Positions 24,000 to 32,537 of a stretch of 34,083 nucleotides of DNA are shown here, in pieces (the stretch's first letter is position 1; the number at the start of each line of letters is the position of its first letter). Below the pieces are notes generated by a model, which saw only the letters and a list, made by a program, of their open reading frames with translations, did not search any database and had not been told where the DNA came from. A program made the position numbers and the translations under genes. This stretch comes from Cyanobacteria bacterium QS_8_64_29 (lineage in GTDB: Bacteria; Cyanobacteriota; Cyanobacteriia; Cyanobacteriales; Rubidibacteraceae): positions 13,912 through 47,994 of the forward strand of contig PXQH01000005.1 in the NCBI GenBank assembly GCA_003022125.1, in the 5' to 3' direction.

Positions 24000-24689
24000 T
24001 CAGCGCCGTCGAAATAGGCCGAATGGGGCGGCCAGCAGCGCGCCAAAGACAAAGCCACCGGCATGCGCCCAATAGGCAACGCCGCCGCTGTTGACCCCAG
24101 TTGAGGCCTGCAGCGCGGCCACCCCCTGCACGGCTTGCTGCAGGAACCAAAAGCCAAGGAACAATACCGCCGGGATGTGAATGGTAAATAAAAAGAAAAA
24201 AAACGGCACCAGCGTTAAGACTTCCGCCCGCGGGAAGCGCAAAATGTAGGCGCCCAAAACGCCAGCAATAGCGCCGCTAGCTCCCAATACCGGAACCGCT
24301 GACTGGCTAAAGAAAAACCACTGAGCCAGCCCGGCCAAGCTGCCGCAGATCAAGTAGAAAATTAAGAATTTAAGGTGCCCGATTTGATCTTCAATGTTGT
24401 TGCCAAATACCCACAAAAACAGCATGTTGCCGCCAACGTGCAAAAAACCTCCGTGCAGAAATTGGGAGGTAATCAAAGTTGACAGTTGGGGAACGACATA
24501 GGCTAGGTTCCCGCTTTGCAAGCTAGCTGTCAGTTGCTCGGGCACGATCGCGTAGGTGTAGAAGAAGCGGTTGAGCCCTTCCTCCGACAAACTGAGCTCG
24601 TGCAAAAACGTAACAACGTTGGCCGCAATCAGGGCCAAGACAACGTAGGGCGTCGTTCGCGTGAGGTTGTTGTCGTGAAGGGGAACCAA
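24000..24689 (-). CDS. Rhomboid-family intramembrane serine protease
   Basis: Rhomboid proteases cut single-pass membrane proteins within the bilayer. The 229-residue protein has six or seven hydrophobic segments. The catalytic dyad is complete: Ser138 in LGASGAIAG and His209 in YWAHAGGFVFG. The helix-2 motif FLHGGFLHVGGNMLFLWVFG (His84, Asn88) is present. The frame starts with TTG at 24689, and the following residues VPLHDNN match the usual beginning (MVPLRD...) of bacterial relatives, so the TTG is very likely the true initiator. It lies 73 bases beyond the EI24 gene start on the same strand. Confidence 0.92.
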   Translation of the reverse strand: MVPLHDNNLTRTTPYVVLALIAANVVTFLHELSLSEEGLNRFFYTYAIVPEQLTASLQSGNLAYVVPQLSTLITSQFLHGGFLHVGGNMLFLWVFGNNIEDQIGHLKFLIFYLICGSLAGLAQWFFFSQSAVPVLGASGAIAGVLGAYILRFPRAEVLTLVPFFFFLFTIHIPAVLFLGFWFLQQAVQGVAALQASTGVNSGGVAYWAHAGGFVFGALLAAPFGLFRRR

Positions 24690-24784
24690 GCCGGCTGCAC
24701 GCGATTGGGGCTGGGGTTAGGGTAGCTCAACGGCCCCGCTTCTGGCTCGTAACCCGAACACCGCTAGCGTTGCAATCCGGGCGC

Positions 24785-26275
24785 TCAGGAGCGATCGGCG
24801 GGTGCGGCTTGCCGGCTGCGATCCTTGAGCAGAAACAGGACAAAGACCAAGACGGGCACGATGACAACTGCCCAACCAATGCCAATAGCCCAAGCCGGAT
24901 AGTCCCCGTAGGGCGCCCCCAAGTCTCTGGAGAGCTGCGCGGCCACCAGCGCTACTAAAGCAATGGGAATGACGTATTTGACGGCTAGGTTCCACCAGCG
25001 ACCGAGCTGCCAGCGGCTGACCTCGTTGATTTGGCGGCGCATCTTCTCGGCCCCGTAAATCCAGCCCACTAGGATGGCCTGACAGGCGCCAACCAGCAGC
25101 AGGTTGTACCCCGTCACAAAGTGATCGACCACATCCAGAAAGTACTGTCCGGCTTGCGTGGTGTAGATGATGCCGGCCAAAAAGCCCAACAGGCAAACCC
25201 AAAAGGAGACGATTGGGGTTCGGGCGCGCCCGTTGGTGGTATCCAGTACGGCCGTGTTGATGGCGGCCACCAACGAAAAGGCGCTGTCGAGACCCAACAA
25301 AAAAAGCGTTAAGAAAAACAGAACGCCAAAGAGCGCCGAGAGCGGCATCAAGTCCAGGGCTTGGGGAAAAACCACAAAGGCCAGGCCCGGGCCGCTCTGT
25401 TGGGCAAGCTCTGCCAGCGGCGTCTCCACCTGCGTTGCCATGTAGCCCAAAATGCCAAAGACCACAAAACCGGCAATCAGGCTGACCGCGCTGTTGAGTA
25501 GGGCCGTGATCCAGGTATCTTGGACCACGTCTTGGCCCTCATCGCGATAGCTGGCGTAGGCCACCATGAGCCCGAAGGCCAGCGTCAGCGTAAAGAAAAT
25601 TTGCGAGAAGGCAGCCCGCCAGACTTCGGGATCGCGCAGTGCTTCCAAATCCGGGTTGAGATAGAGCGCCCAGCCGTCTAAAAAGCCCGGCAGCGTCATG
25701 GCCCGCCCCAACAAAATAAGCAGCAGGAGGGCCGGAAGCGGCACGCTATAGAGTACAATTTGGCCCAAACTTTGCGTGCCGCGCCAAACGGAGAAATACA
25801 CGGCCACCCAAACGGCCACCAGCAGACCAAAGATAGGCCAGTTGATCCCGCCAATCTGAGCGATGCTCTCGCTAGCTTGCAGCGCTTGCTGGTTGAAATA
25901 AGCCTCGGGGTCATCGCCCCAAGACACGCGAAAGGAAGCTAAAACGTAAAACAGCGACCAGGCCATGACGACCGCGTAGTAGGAGACGATCGCAAAGGCC
26001 GAGAGCAAGGCGAACAGGCCCAAGCCCCCAAAACTCGGCGAGAGCCGCCGAAACGAGCCAATAGCGCCGCGCTGCATCCGCTGGCCCACCCCAATTTCGA
26101 GCGCTAGCAGCGGCACGCCGACAACGATCAGCGCAATCAGGTAGGGCAGCAAAAAAGCACCGCCCCCGTACTGGGCCGTCAAGTAGGGAAAGCGCCAAAT
26201 GTTGCCCAAGCCGACGGCCGAGCCGACGGCAGCCAGGATGAAAACCGTTCGAGAAGACCAACGCTGTCGGGTCAT
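24785..26275 (-). CDS. Sodium-dependent neurotransmitter-symporter family (NSS/SNF) transporter
   Basis: This is a secondary transporter that couples sodium import to uptake of an amino acid or similar solute across the plasma membrane. The 496-residue protein has 11-12 hydrophobic segments. It opens with the TM1 signature AAVGSAVGLGNIWRFPYLTAQYGGGAFLLPY, in which the unwound stretch forms the sodium and substrate sites, and contains LDSAFSLVAAINTAVLD in TM8. Length fits bacterial members such as MhsT and LeuT. The substrate is not readable. An AAGGA Shine-Dalgarno at 26281-26285 sits 5 bases before the ATG. Confidence 0.92.
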   Translation of the reverse strand: MTRQRWSSRTVFILAAVGSAVGLGNIWRFPYLTAQYGGGAFLLPYLIALIVVGVPLLALEIGVGQRMQRGAIGSFRRLSPSFGGLGLFALLSAFAIVSYYAVVMAWSLFYVLASFRVSWGDDPEAYFNQQALQASESIAQIGGINWPIFGLLVAVWVAVYFSVWRGTQSLGQIVLYSVPLPALLLLILLGRAMTLPGFLDGWALYLNPDLEALRDPEVWRAAFSQIFFTLTLAFGLMVAYASYRDEGQDVVQDTWITALLNSAVSLIAGFVVFGILGYMATQVETPLAELAQQSGPGLAFVVFPQALDLMPLSALFGVLFFLTLFLLGLDSAFSLVAAINTAVLDTTNGRARTPIVSFWVCLLGFLAGIIYTTQAGQYFLDVVDHFVTGYNLLLVGACQAILVGWIYGAEKMRRQINEVSRWQLGRWWNLAVKYVIPIALVALVAAQLSRDLGAPYGDYPAWAIGIGWAVVIVPVLVFVLFLLKDRSRQAAPADRS

Positions 26276-26357
26276 GGCCGTCCTTACGGGATGGGGTCTC
26301 GCTGCTTCGAACTTAGCTTTTTAGCACGCGCAGCGGTTCCACGCCAATAGTTGGGGA

Positions 26358-27674
26358 CTAGGCCTCCATGGCCGCAATGGATTTGGGGACCTCGGCGCTC
26401 AGAACCTCATGTCCTTCGGCAGTGACGGCAACATCGTCCTCAATGCGCACGCCAATGCCGCGCCAACGCTCGGCAACGGCTGGTTGCCCCTCGGGGAGCG
26501 CCACGTTGGGGCCCATGTAGAGCCCGGGTTCGACGGTGAGCACGTGACCAGGTTGCAGCGTTTGCCAGCGATCGCCATCCTGCTTGTACAGGCCGGCATC
26601 GTGAACGTCCAGCCCAAGCCAATGGCCGGTGCGGTGCATGAATAGGGGCTTGTAGGTCTCCTGCTCGATGAGCTCGTCGGTGCTCCCCTGCAGGATGCCC
26701 AGCTCGCGCAGGCCCTCCACCAAAACGCGGACGGCGGCGTCGTGGAATTCGTTCACTCCGCGACCGGGCTGGATTTGGGCGATCACTTGGGCTTGCGCTT
26801 CCAGCACCAGCTCGTAAATGGCTTTTTGCTCGGGCGAGAACCGCCCGCCCACCGGAAACGTGCGCGTGATGTCGGCGTTGTAGTAGCCGTAAGCGCAACC
26901 GGCATCGATCAGCAGCAAGTCCTGGGCCTGCATTTGCCGCTGGTTTTCGATGTAGTGCAGGATGCAGGCATTGGCGCCCGAGGCCACGATGGTGGGATAA
27001 GCCGGCCCAAAGGCACCGCGACTGCGAAAGGTGCTCTCGATGGCAGCCTGGATTTCGTACTCGTAACGCCCGGGCTGGGTCAGGCTTCGGGCGCGCTCGT
27101 GCGCTTCCGCCGAGATGGCAACGGCTTGGCGTACCATTGCCAGTTCGGTGGCGCTTTTGAGCGAGCGTAGCGCGTGGAAAATGGGCTTGGTATCTTCAAT
27201 GGCAATCGGCCCGGTGCCGCGCCGCGGGTAGCGCGCCACCAGCCGCTGCCAGTGGCCCAGGATCTTGTCGTTGAAGGCGCGATCGCGGCCCAGGTGGTAG
27301 TAGATGCGATCGGCGCTCTCCAGGTACTGCGGCAGCTGTTCGTCCAGCTCGCCAATGGGATAGGCTTCATCGGCCCCAAACCGTTCCTTGGCCCCTTCAA
27401 CGCCGGTCAGGTACCCCGTCCAAGTCTCTTTGTGCGGATCCCGAGGCTGCACGAACATGACAAACTGCTGCTCGCAGTGCGGCGCCAAAATGAGGGCGGC
27501 ATCGGGCTCATCAAAGCCACTCAGATAGAAAAAATCGCTGTCCTGGCGGTAGGGATAGTCGACGTCGTTGTGCATGACGGCAATGGGAGCGCTGCGAATG
27601 ACAGCCACCCCATTGTCCAGGTAAGCCATGAAGCGCTCGCGGCGCTGGCGGTATTCGGCGCTCGGGATGCTCAT
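26358..27674 (-). CDS. pepP: Xaa-Pro aminopeptidase (aminopeptidase P family)
   Basis: This enzyme removes the first residue from peptides with proline in second position. The 438-residue protein has the N-terminal creatinase-like domain (SDFFYLSGFDEPDAALIL) and a pita-bread metallopeptidase domain. The dinuclear metal ligands are all present: Asp257 in LLIDAGCAYG, Asp268 in YNADITRTFP, His351 in RTGHWLGLDVHD, Glu382 in TVEPGLY and Glu412 in RIEDDVAV. The ATG at 27674 (MSIPSAEYRQRRERF) is the family start. The open frame continues to 28037, but that part is antisense-like noise inside the neighbouring gene. It begins 7 bases after the upstream gene stop, so the two are probably cotranscribed. 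Confidence 0.94.
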   Translation of the reverse strand: MSIPSAEYRQRRERFMAYLDNGVAVIRSAPIAVMHNDVDYPYRQDSDFFYLSGFDEPDAALILAPHCEQQFVMFVQPRDPHKETWTGYLTGVEGAKERFGADEAYPIGELDEQLPQYLESADRIYYHLGRDRAFNDKILGHWQRLVARYPRRGTGPIAIEDTKPIFHALRSLKSATELAMVRQAVAISAEAHERARSLTQPGRYEYEIQAAIESTFRSRGAFGPAYPTIVASGANACILHYIENQRQMQAQDLLLIDAGCAYGYYNADITRTFPVGGRFSPEQKAIYELVLEAQAQVIAQIQPGRGVNEFHDAAVRVLVEGLRELGILQGSTDELIEQETYKPLFMHRTGHWLGLDVHDAGLYKQDGDRWQTLQPGHVLTVEPGLYMGPNVALPEGQPAVAERWRGIGVRIEDDVAVTAEGHEVLSAEVPKSIAAMEA

Positions 27675-27681
27675 GCAGCTG

Positions 27682-28458
27682 CTAGGATGGGTAGCGCATG
27701 ACCCAAATCTTGGGGCCCTGGGCAGGCAGCATGCTGGCCGAGACGACTGTGGCGTCGGCCTCTGGGCGGCGCACGTCCATGCCTTCAACCGCTTGCAGGA
27801 ACGACTCGAGCGGGTCCAAATCGCAGTTGCCGTCCTCAGCCGCATCCGTGCGATAGTGCGTGGGAACGGCAATTTTGGGCTTGAGCGTCTTGAGCGCCTG
27901 CTGGGCCTGTTGCGCTCCGTATACATTGGCCGTATTGCCAACGGGGATAAAGGCAATATCGGGACGGCCGATGAGAATGCGTTGCTCGGTCTGGATGGGG
28001 GCAGCAGCGCCGCCCAGGTGGGCGATCTTGACCCCACCTTGCTCCCAGTGCCAAATGACGTTGGTCCCCAGGCGGCGGCCGCCTACCTGATCGTGCGGGA
28101 TGCCAACGCCCTGGATCTGGATGCCTTGAAAGCGGTAGTCGCCGGGCTGGGCAAAGACCTGCGGGTTTCCGGGGACGACATCAGTCGCGCCCTCATCAAG
28201 CAGATGGCTGCTGGCCAAGACCAGATCGGCCTCTACGGCCGGCTTTGAGTACCCCGCCGTGCAGCCGCGCGGCTGGAACGGGTTGACCAGGATGCGCTTG
28301 CCGCTGCCTTCAAACAAAAAGCAGGTATGTCCCAACCAGCGCACGCGCAGCGAGGAGGCCCCCTGTGCGGATGCAAACGGGAGCCGAGCGGCACTGGCCG
28401 CACCAAGCGCCGAGGCCAGGCCTAGGCCGGCATAGCGAAAGAGCTGTCGCCGTTTCAT
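27682..28458 (-). CDS. Tat-exported metallo-beta-lactamase-fold protein with altered metal motif
   Basis: The 258-residue protein starts MKRRQLFRYAGLGLASALG, a twin-arginine signal, so the folded protein is probably exported by Tat. The mature part has the UlaG-like beta-lactamase fold: LRVRWLGHTCFLFEGSGKRILVNPF, then GDYRFQGIQIQGVGIPHD, VKIAHLGG and PKIAVPTHYRTD. The usual HxHxDH metal motif is replaced by SSHLLDEG, so the classical binuclear zinc centre seems incomplete, although His and Asp residues remain at other family positions. Activity is therefore uncertain. It sits between trpG and pepP on the same strand. Confidence 0.8.
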   Translation of the reverse strand: MKRRQLFRYAGLGLASALGAASAARLPFASAQGASSLRVRWLGHTCFLFEGSGKRILVNPFQPRGCTAGYSKPAVEADLVLASSHLLDEGATDVVPGNPQVFAQPGDYRFQGIQIQGVGIPHDQVGGRRLGTNVIWHWEQGGVKIAHLGGAAAPIQTEQRILIGRPDIAFIPVGNTANVYGAQQAQQALKTLKPKIAVPTHYRTDAAEDGNCDLDPLESFLQAVEGMDVRRPEADATVVSASMLPAQGPKIWVMRYPS

Positions 28459-28497
28459 AGTGAGCTAGGGGTCAAGTTGGGGCAGAGCCATTCCCGA

Positions 28498-29109
28498 CTA
28501 GCGTGCTGCTAGAGCATGCTGCTCGAGCGTTGCCAAAAAATTGGCTAGTAGCTGCTTGCCCGCATCGGTCAGGATGCTCTCAGGGTGGAACTGGACGCCT
28601 TGCAAGTGAGGATAGTTCCGGTGTCGGATGCCCATTAGCGTTCCGTCCTCGGCCCAAGCCGTTGTCTCAAGGGCAGCAGGCAAGCTCTCGGGGGCAATGA
28701 CTAAACTATGGTACCGCGTTGCTGCGAACGGACGGGCCAAGCCAGCAAAGATCCCGTCCCCTTGGTGGTGGATCTGGGAGGTTTTGCCGTGCATGAGCTC
28801 GGGGGCAGGTGCAATGGAGGCGCCAAAGGCTTGACTGATGCACTGGTGGCCCAGGCATACGCCCAAAATGGGCAGGTTGGGGCCGAGCGTGCGCACGAGC
28901 TCGAGCGAAATGCCGGCGTCGTCAGGCGTTCCCGGTCCGGGCGAGATAACGATGCCCTCAGGTTGCCGCTGGCGCAGCGCTTCAGGCGTGATGCAGTCGT
29001 TGCGATAGACTTCAATTGACGCTGCAGCTGCGTACTGCTGGCCCAGCTCGCCCAGGTATTGGACCAGGTTGTAGGTAAAACTGTCGTAATTGTCGATAAT
29101 AGCGAGCAC
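28498..29109 (-). CDS. trpG: Anthranilate/para-aminobenzoate synthase glutamine amidotransferase component
   Basis: This subunit releases ammonia from glutamine for anthranilate synthase (tryptophan) and often also for aminodeoxychorismate synthase (folate). The 203-residue class I amidotransferase has IIDNYDSFTYNLVQYL at the N terminus, ISPGPGTPDDAG, the nucleophile Cys85 in LGVCLGHQ, and His175 and Glu177 in VQFHPESIL. I chose the GTG at 29109, which places the protein start as in homologues; the frame extends to 29211 only with unlike residues. It begins 10 bases after dgkA. No synthase component I is in the window, so trpG and pabA cannot be told apart. Confidence 0.93.
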   Translation of the reverse strand: MLAIIDNYDSFTYNLVQYLGELGQQYAAAASIEVYRNDCITPEALRQRQPEGIVISPGPGTPDDAGISLELVRTLGPNLPILGVCLGHQCISQAFGASIAPAPELMHGKTSQIHHQGDGIFAGLARPFAATRYHSLVIAPESLPAALETTAWAEDGTLMGIRHRNYPHLQGVQFHPESILTDAGKQLLANFLATLEQHALAAR

Positions 29110-29119
29110 GAGTGGGCTC

Positions 29120-29632
29120 TCAAGCGGCGATCGCCAGCAGCGGTGGAAGCAGCACCAACCCCGCCACGACAACGGCAGCCACCGAAGACACCAAAACGGC
29201 GCCTGCCGCACAGTCTTTAGCCATTTTAGCCAGTTCGTGATAAGAGCACTCGACCGTTAGGTCGACCACTGATTCAATTGCCGTGTTGAGCAGCTCCAGT
29301 GCCAGGACCAGCGCGACCATAACGCCAATGACGGCCAGCTCGGCTCGCGGCACCTGCAATCCCCAGCCCAACCCTAGGGCTAGCGTGCCGATCGCGGTGT
29401 GGATGCGGAAGTTGCGTTGCGTCCTGAAGGTGTAGCGCAGGCCCAACCAGGCATATTGAAAGCTTCCCCCTAAACTGGTGGCAATCTGCCAGCTCGAGCG
29501 CCGCTCGCGTTCCCATTGGGTGGTTTGGGCGTGGGCCGTCGCCAAGCGAGGAACTGCCGCGGCTGCCCGCTCGGCCGACTGCGTGCGCGCTGCTCGCTGC
29601 GGCACCTGCTCGACGCCCGAGTCCGATCCCAT
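29120..29632 (-). CDS. dgkA: Diacylglycerol kinase family (DgkA-type) membrane protein
   Basis: This small integral membrane kinase phosphorylates diacylglycerol or undecaprenol with ATP. The 170-residue protein has three hydrophobic helices in its C-terminal two thirds. Conserved residues are FRTQRNFRIHTAIG and the active-site segment ELLNTAIESVVDL (Glu113, Asn116, Glu120), followed by HELAKMAKDCAAGAVL. The first ~45 residues are an Ala/Arg-rich extension without homology to the short E. coli enzyme. GGAGGA (29639-29644) sits 6 bases before the ATG at 29632, a strong ribosome-binding site. Gram-positive relatives in similar genomic contexts are undecaprenol kinases, so the substrate is open. 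Confidence 0.92.
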   Translation of the reverse strand: MGSDSGVEQVPQRAARTQSAERAAAAVPRLATAHAQTTQWERERRSSWQIATSLGGSFQYAWLGLRYTFRTQRNFRIHTAIGTLALGLGWGLQVPRAELAVIGVMVALVLALELLNTAIESVVDLTVECSYHELAKMAKDCAAGAVLVSSVAAVVVAGLVLLPPLLAIAA

Positions 29633-29664
29633 GGCAATTCCTCCAGTGGCTTAAGCTCGCACTC

Positions 29665-29670
29665 AGTATA
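29665..29670 (-). promoter_or_regulatory. Possible -10 element for dgkA
   Basis: On the minus strand TATACT lies 32 bases before the dgkA ATG, in the 143-base gap after ybeY. No -35 hexamer is evident. It suggests dgkA-trpG can be transcribed apart from the prfB-ybeY part. Confidence 0.4.
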
Positions 29671-29775
29671 GCCTCGCAAGTCCAGCAGCGGGATCCCGTG
29701 GCAACATACCACCAACAGGCGGCTTGGCAGCGATCTGACAAAAGCTGACAGCCGCTAACGCCGCACCCAGTGCCA

Positions 29776-30285
29776 CTAGCCGGATGCCGGAAGCACAATC
29801 TCGGCCAACAGGCGGCGTTGCTGGGCCAGCATGCGCTCGAGGCTGGCTTCATCGGGGTGATCCCAGCCCAACAGGTGCAGCAGGCCGTGCGCCGCCAGCC
29901 AACTCAGCTCGCGTGCCAGCGCATGCTGCTGCTGCCGGGCTTGTCGGGCTGCCGTTTCAACCGAGATGGCCAAATCGCCCAGATAGAGCGGCTCGGCCTC
30001 AAATGCAGCGCTTGCCGGTTGAGGTAGGCTCAACTCGAGATCGGCAAAGGCTAGTACGTCCGTGGCAGCGTCTTGGCCGCGGTACCCGGCGTTGAGTTGC
30101 CGGATCTCGGCGTCATCGGTCAGGCGTAGGCTGAGCTCGTAAGCAGCCGCTGGGGGCCTCGCTGCCTCTAGCTTTGCCAGCCAGCAGGCGAACCATTGCT
30201 GCCAGCGCGCCTGGTTCATGCCCGGATCGCGGCGCTGCAGCCCCGCCGCATCTTGCAGGTGGAGCGTAACGGAAACCTCTGGCAT
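29776..30285 (-). CDS. ybeY: Endoribonuclease YbeY (rRNA maturation factor)
   Basis: YbeY is a zinc-dependent endoribonuclease needed for 16S rRNA 3'-end maturation and ribosome quality control. The 169-residue protein has LRLTDDAEIRQLNAGYRGQDAATDVLAFA, GDLAISVETA and the metal motif HGLLHLLGWDH (His133, His137, His143). All three zinc ligands are present. It follows the DUF3285 gene by 16 bases. The order ybeY-dgkA-trpG recurs in cyanobacteria, as I recall. Confidence 0.95.
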   Translation of the reverse strand: MPEVSVTLHLQDAAGLQRRDPGMNQARWQQWFACWLAKLEAARPPAAAYELSLRLTDDAEIRQLNAGYRGQDAATDVLAFADLELSLPQPASAAFEAEPLYLGDLAISVETAARQARQQQHALARELSWLAAHGLLHLLGWDHPDEASLERMLAQQRRLLAEIVLPASG

Positions 30286-30301
30286 GGGCAGCTGCCGGCC
30301 G

Positions 30302-30466
30302 CTAGCGGCTCAAATACGACAGCGCAACGAACAGTGCCAGCAGGCCCAGGGTGCTGAGCGCAAAGTGCTTGAGGGACGTGCCGGGCTTGCGCACCATGTT
30401 GCGCATGGCGAGCTTGGTGTAGCTGGGCGCGGTACTGCCCTTGCGTTGGGCGTTGGAGTCGCTCAT
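30302..30466 (-). CDS. DUF3285 small membrane protein
   Basis: A 54-residue protein (MSDSNAQRKG at the start, LSYLSR at the end) lies between prfB and ybeY. It contains PSYTKLAMRNMVRKPGTSLKHFALSTLG in two overlapping parts, a segment I recognise as DUF3285, followed by one hydrophobic helix (about residues 36-52). The family is cyanobacterial and uncharacterised. The ribosome-binding site GGAG (30475-30478) overlaps the prfB stop codon, and the ATG is 11 bases beyond that stop, so translation is probably linked to prfB. Confidence 0.88.
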   Translation of the reverse strand: MSDSNAQRKGSTAPSYTKLAMRNMVRKPGTSLKHFALSTLGLLALFVALSYLSR

Positions 30467-30477
30467 GGGGGTAGCTC

Positions 30478-31606
30478 CTAGCTAGAAGGCTGGCCGGCGA
30501 GGCCTTGCTGCTGGTGCAGGTAGGCATCGATGAAGGAATCGAGCTTGCCATCCAGTACGCCTTCGACGTCGCTTTGCTCGATGTTGGTGCGCACGTCTTT
30601 GACGAGCTGGTAGGGGTGAAAAACGTAGTTGCGCACCTGATTGCCCCAGGCGGCTTCGACCGCCTCACCGCGGATCTGAGCGATTTGTTGCGCCCGCTGC
30701 TCTTCGGCGATCGCGATCAGTTTGGATTTGAGCAGCTCCAGTGCCTTTTGCCGGTTCTGCAGCTGCGAGCGCTCCTGGGTGCAGCGCACGCTCACCCCCG
30801 TTGGCAAGTGCTTCAGCTGCACGGCCGTTTCGAGTTTGTTGACGTTTTGGCCGCCCTTACCGCCAGCGCGCGAGGTTCGCATCTCCAGGTCTTTGGCCGG
30901 GATGTCGATGTCTTCAATGGCGCTGCGATCGAGCATGGGCATGACCTCGACGCCGGCAAAGCTGGTCTGGCGCTTGCCGTTGGCGTTGAATGGCGAGATG
31001 CGAACCAACCGGTGGGTCCCTTTTTCCCCTTTGAGGTACCCGTAAGCATGGCGCCCCGAGATCTCGAGCGTTGCCGATTTGATTCCAGCGTCGTCGGCTT
31101 CCGAGAGTTCGCTCAGCTGGGTTTCGAAGCCGCGCCGCTCCGCCCAGCGCCCGTACATGCGCAGCAGCATGTTGGCCCAATCTTGGGCGTCCGTGCCGCC
31201 GGCACCGGCATTGACGGTCAGCACCGCACCGCGCTCGTCGTAGGGGCCTGCTAGCAGCTGCTCGAGCTCCCAGTGATCGAGATCCTGCGCCAGCTGCTGC
31301 AAGTAGCGCTCGGCCTCAGCGTGCAGACTGCCATCGGGCTCTGCATCCAGCAGCTCCAGGATCGCCCGCACTTCTTCTAAATTCGTTTCCCAGCTGCGGT
31401 AGCGCTCGAGTTGGGCTTTGAGCGTATTGAGTTCCCGAACGATCTGTTGCGCTGCCTCGGGATCGTCCCAGAACTGGGGTTGGGCTGCCTGCTGCTCGCG
31501 GTCTTGAATTTGGGCTTCTAGCGCCGGCAGGTCAAAGATACTCCTGGGCTTTGCCCAGGCGCGCCGACACCGATTCAAACTCTCGCTTGAGATCGCTGGT
31601 TTCCAT
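30478..31606 (-). CDS. prfB: Peptide chain release factor 2 (with programmed +1 frameshift)
   Basis: RF2 recognises UAA and UGA stops and triggers peptide release. The coding sequence is in two frames. The first 24 codons (31606 down to 31535) start [13 protein letters not shown] and end at an in-frame TGA. Skipping one base (31534) continues in the +1 frame from 31533 to 30478 for 351 residues, giving 375 in total. The catalytic GGQ is in [18 protein letters not shown], and [26 protein letters not shown] precedes it. A one-frame reading from 31677 would produce a wrong N terminus. It heads the prfB-DUF3285-ybeY series. Confidence 0.96.
31531..31545 (-). promoter_or_regulatory. prfB autoregulatory +1 frameshift site
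   Basis: Read on the minus strand, the slippery site CTT-TGA-C occupies 31537-31531. An internal Shine-Dalgarno AGGAG (31545-31541) is separated from CTT by exactly three bases, the spacing known to promote +1 slippage in bacterial prfB. When RF2 is scarce, the UGA is read slowly and ribosomes shift to make more RF2. Confidence 0.95.
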
Positions 31607-31687
31607 GGCCTTGCTCGTGCACCTTGCTGTTTGGGAAGCTTAGCATCGAGCACCCCTTCATGGCGGTCCGAGCGCACCGCGCGCTCA

Positions 31688-31696
31688 TGCTAAATT
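31688..31696 (+). promoter_or_regulatory. Possible extended -10 element for the GlcG/HbpS-like gene
   Basis: TGCTAAATT combines an extended -10 TGN with a TAAATT hexamer 44 bases before the ATG at 31741. No -35 is apparent, which is acceptable for extended -10 promoters. Confidence 0.35.
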
Positions 31697-31740
31697 TGGT
31701 TACCTACCCGGATTTCAGTCGCTTTGAGCCGCCTTTTGCC

Positions 31741-32526
31741 ATGCACTCCCGGATTGCCCGCCCGAGCCAGCGGCTTGCCAGCACGCTTTTGACTGTCGGG
31801 CTGGTTGCTTGGCTGACGCTGCTGCCGGCCCTGCCGGCGATTGCCGGCAACTTGCCCGGTCACGGCCAACTCCGCAGTACGCTCCAAGCCGTCGTTGAGG
31901 AAGGCAACGGCGGCTTGGGGAACCCCATGTGGGCGACTGTGGTGGATCGCGACGGTTTCGTGCAAGTGGTGGCGTTTTCGGGCAGGCGCCGCGGGGACCA
32001 ATGGCCGGGCAGTCGCGCCATTGCCGCCCAAAAAGCCAACACCGCCAATGCCTTTAGCCTGCCGGATCGGGCGCTGTCGACAGCCAATCTCTATTCGGCG
32101 GTTCAGCTGGGGAATCCGCTGTACGGCTTGCCCAGCAGCAACCTAGTCGACACCGACGTCATCTATCAGGGGCCCCACCAGGATATCGGAACGGTGCGCG
32201 ACCCCATGGTGGGGCAAAAATCGGGCGGCATTTGCGTCTTTGGCGGCGGCCTGCCTTTGTATGATCGCCGCGGCAATCTCATCGGCGGTTTGGGCGTAAG
32301 CGGCGACAGCGCCTGCGCGGACCACAACATTGCCTGGAAGCTTCGCCACGCCCTGAATTTGGATAACGTCCCCAATGGGGTCAGCCCCAGCGGTGACGAC
32401 AACATTATCTACGACCGCTCGGATGGCAGCAGTGCCAGCGGCTGGGGGCACCCCAACTGCTCGTCCGCCGCAACCGAAATTGCCACCCAACTGCCAGAAA
32501 CGCATCCGGTCGGTCCCGAGCAATAG
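31741..32526 (+). CDS. Secreted GlcG/HbpS-family (heme-binding-like) protein
   Basis: The 261-residue product starts with a signal peptide (basic start, hydrophobic [21 protein letters not shown], about residues 15-35) and is probably periplasmic or extracellular. The mature part has the GlcG/HbpS fold signatures: [30 protein letters not shown], and near the C terminus [32 protein letters not shown]. Family members include heme-binding and heme-degrading proteins; no heme ligand can be assigned here. Four cysteines remain in the mature protein. I chose ATG at 31741 since it starts just before the signal peptide; the frame is open from 31624. It diverges from prfB and precedes murD by 11 bases. 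Confidence 0.82.
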   Translation: MHSRIARPSQRLASTLLTVGLVAWLTLLPALPAIAGNLPGHGQLRSTLQAVVEEGNGGLGNPMWATVVDRDGFVQVVAFSGRRRGDQWPGSRAIAAQKANTANAFSLPDRALSTANLYSAVQLGNPLYGLPSSNLVDTDVIYQGPHQDIGTVRDPMVGQKSGGICVFGGGLPLYDRRGNLIGGLGVSGDSACADHNIAWKLRHALNLDNVPNGVSPSGDDNIIYDRSDGSSASGWGHPNCSSAATEIATQLPETHPVGPEQ

Positions 32527-32537
32527 CCCGCATTGGT

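Noticed and set aside
27675-28037. N-terminal extension of aminopeptidase P by 121 residues
   Set aside because: It lies on the same strand in another frame of the MBL-fold gene and shows no homology; the family start is the ATG at 27674.
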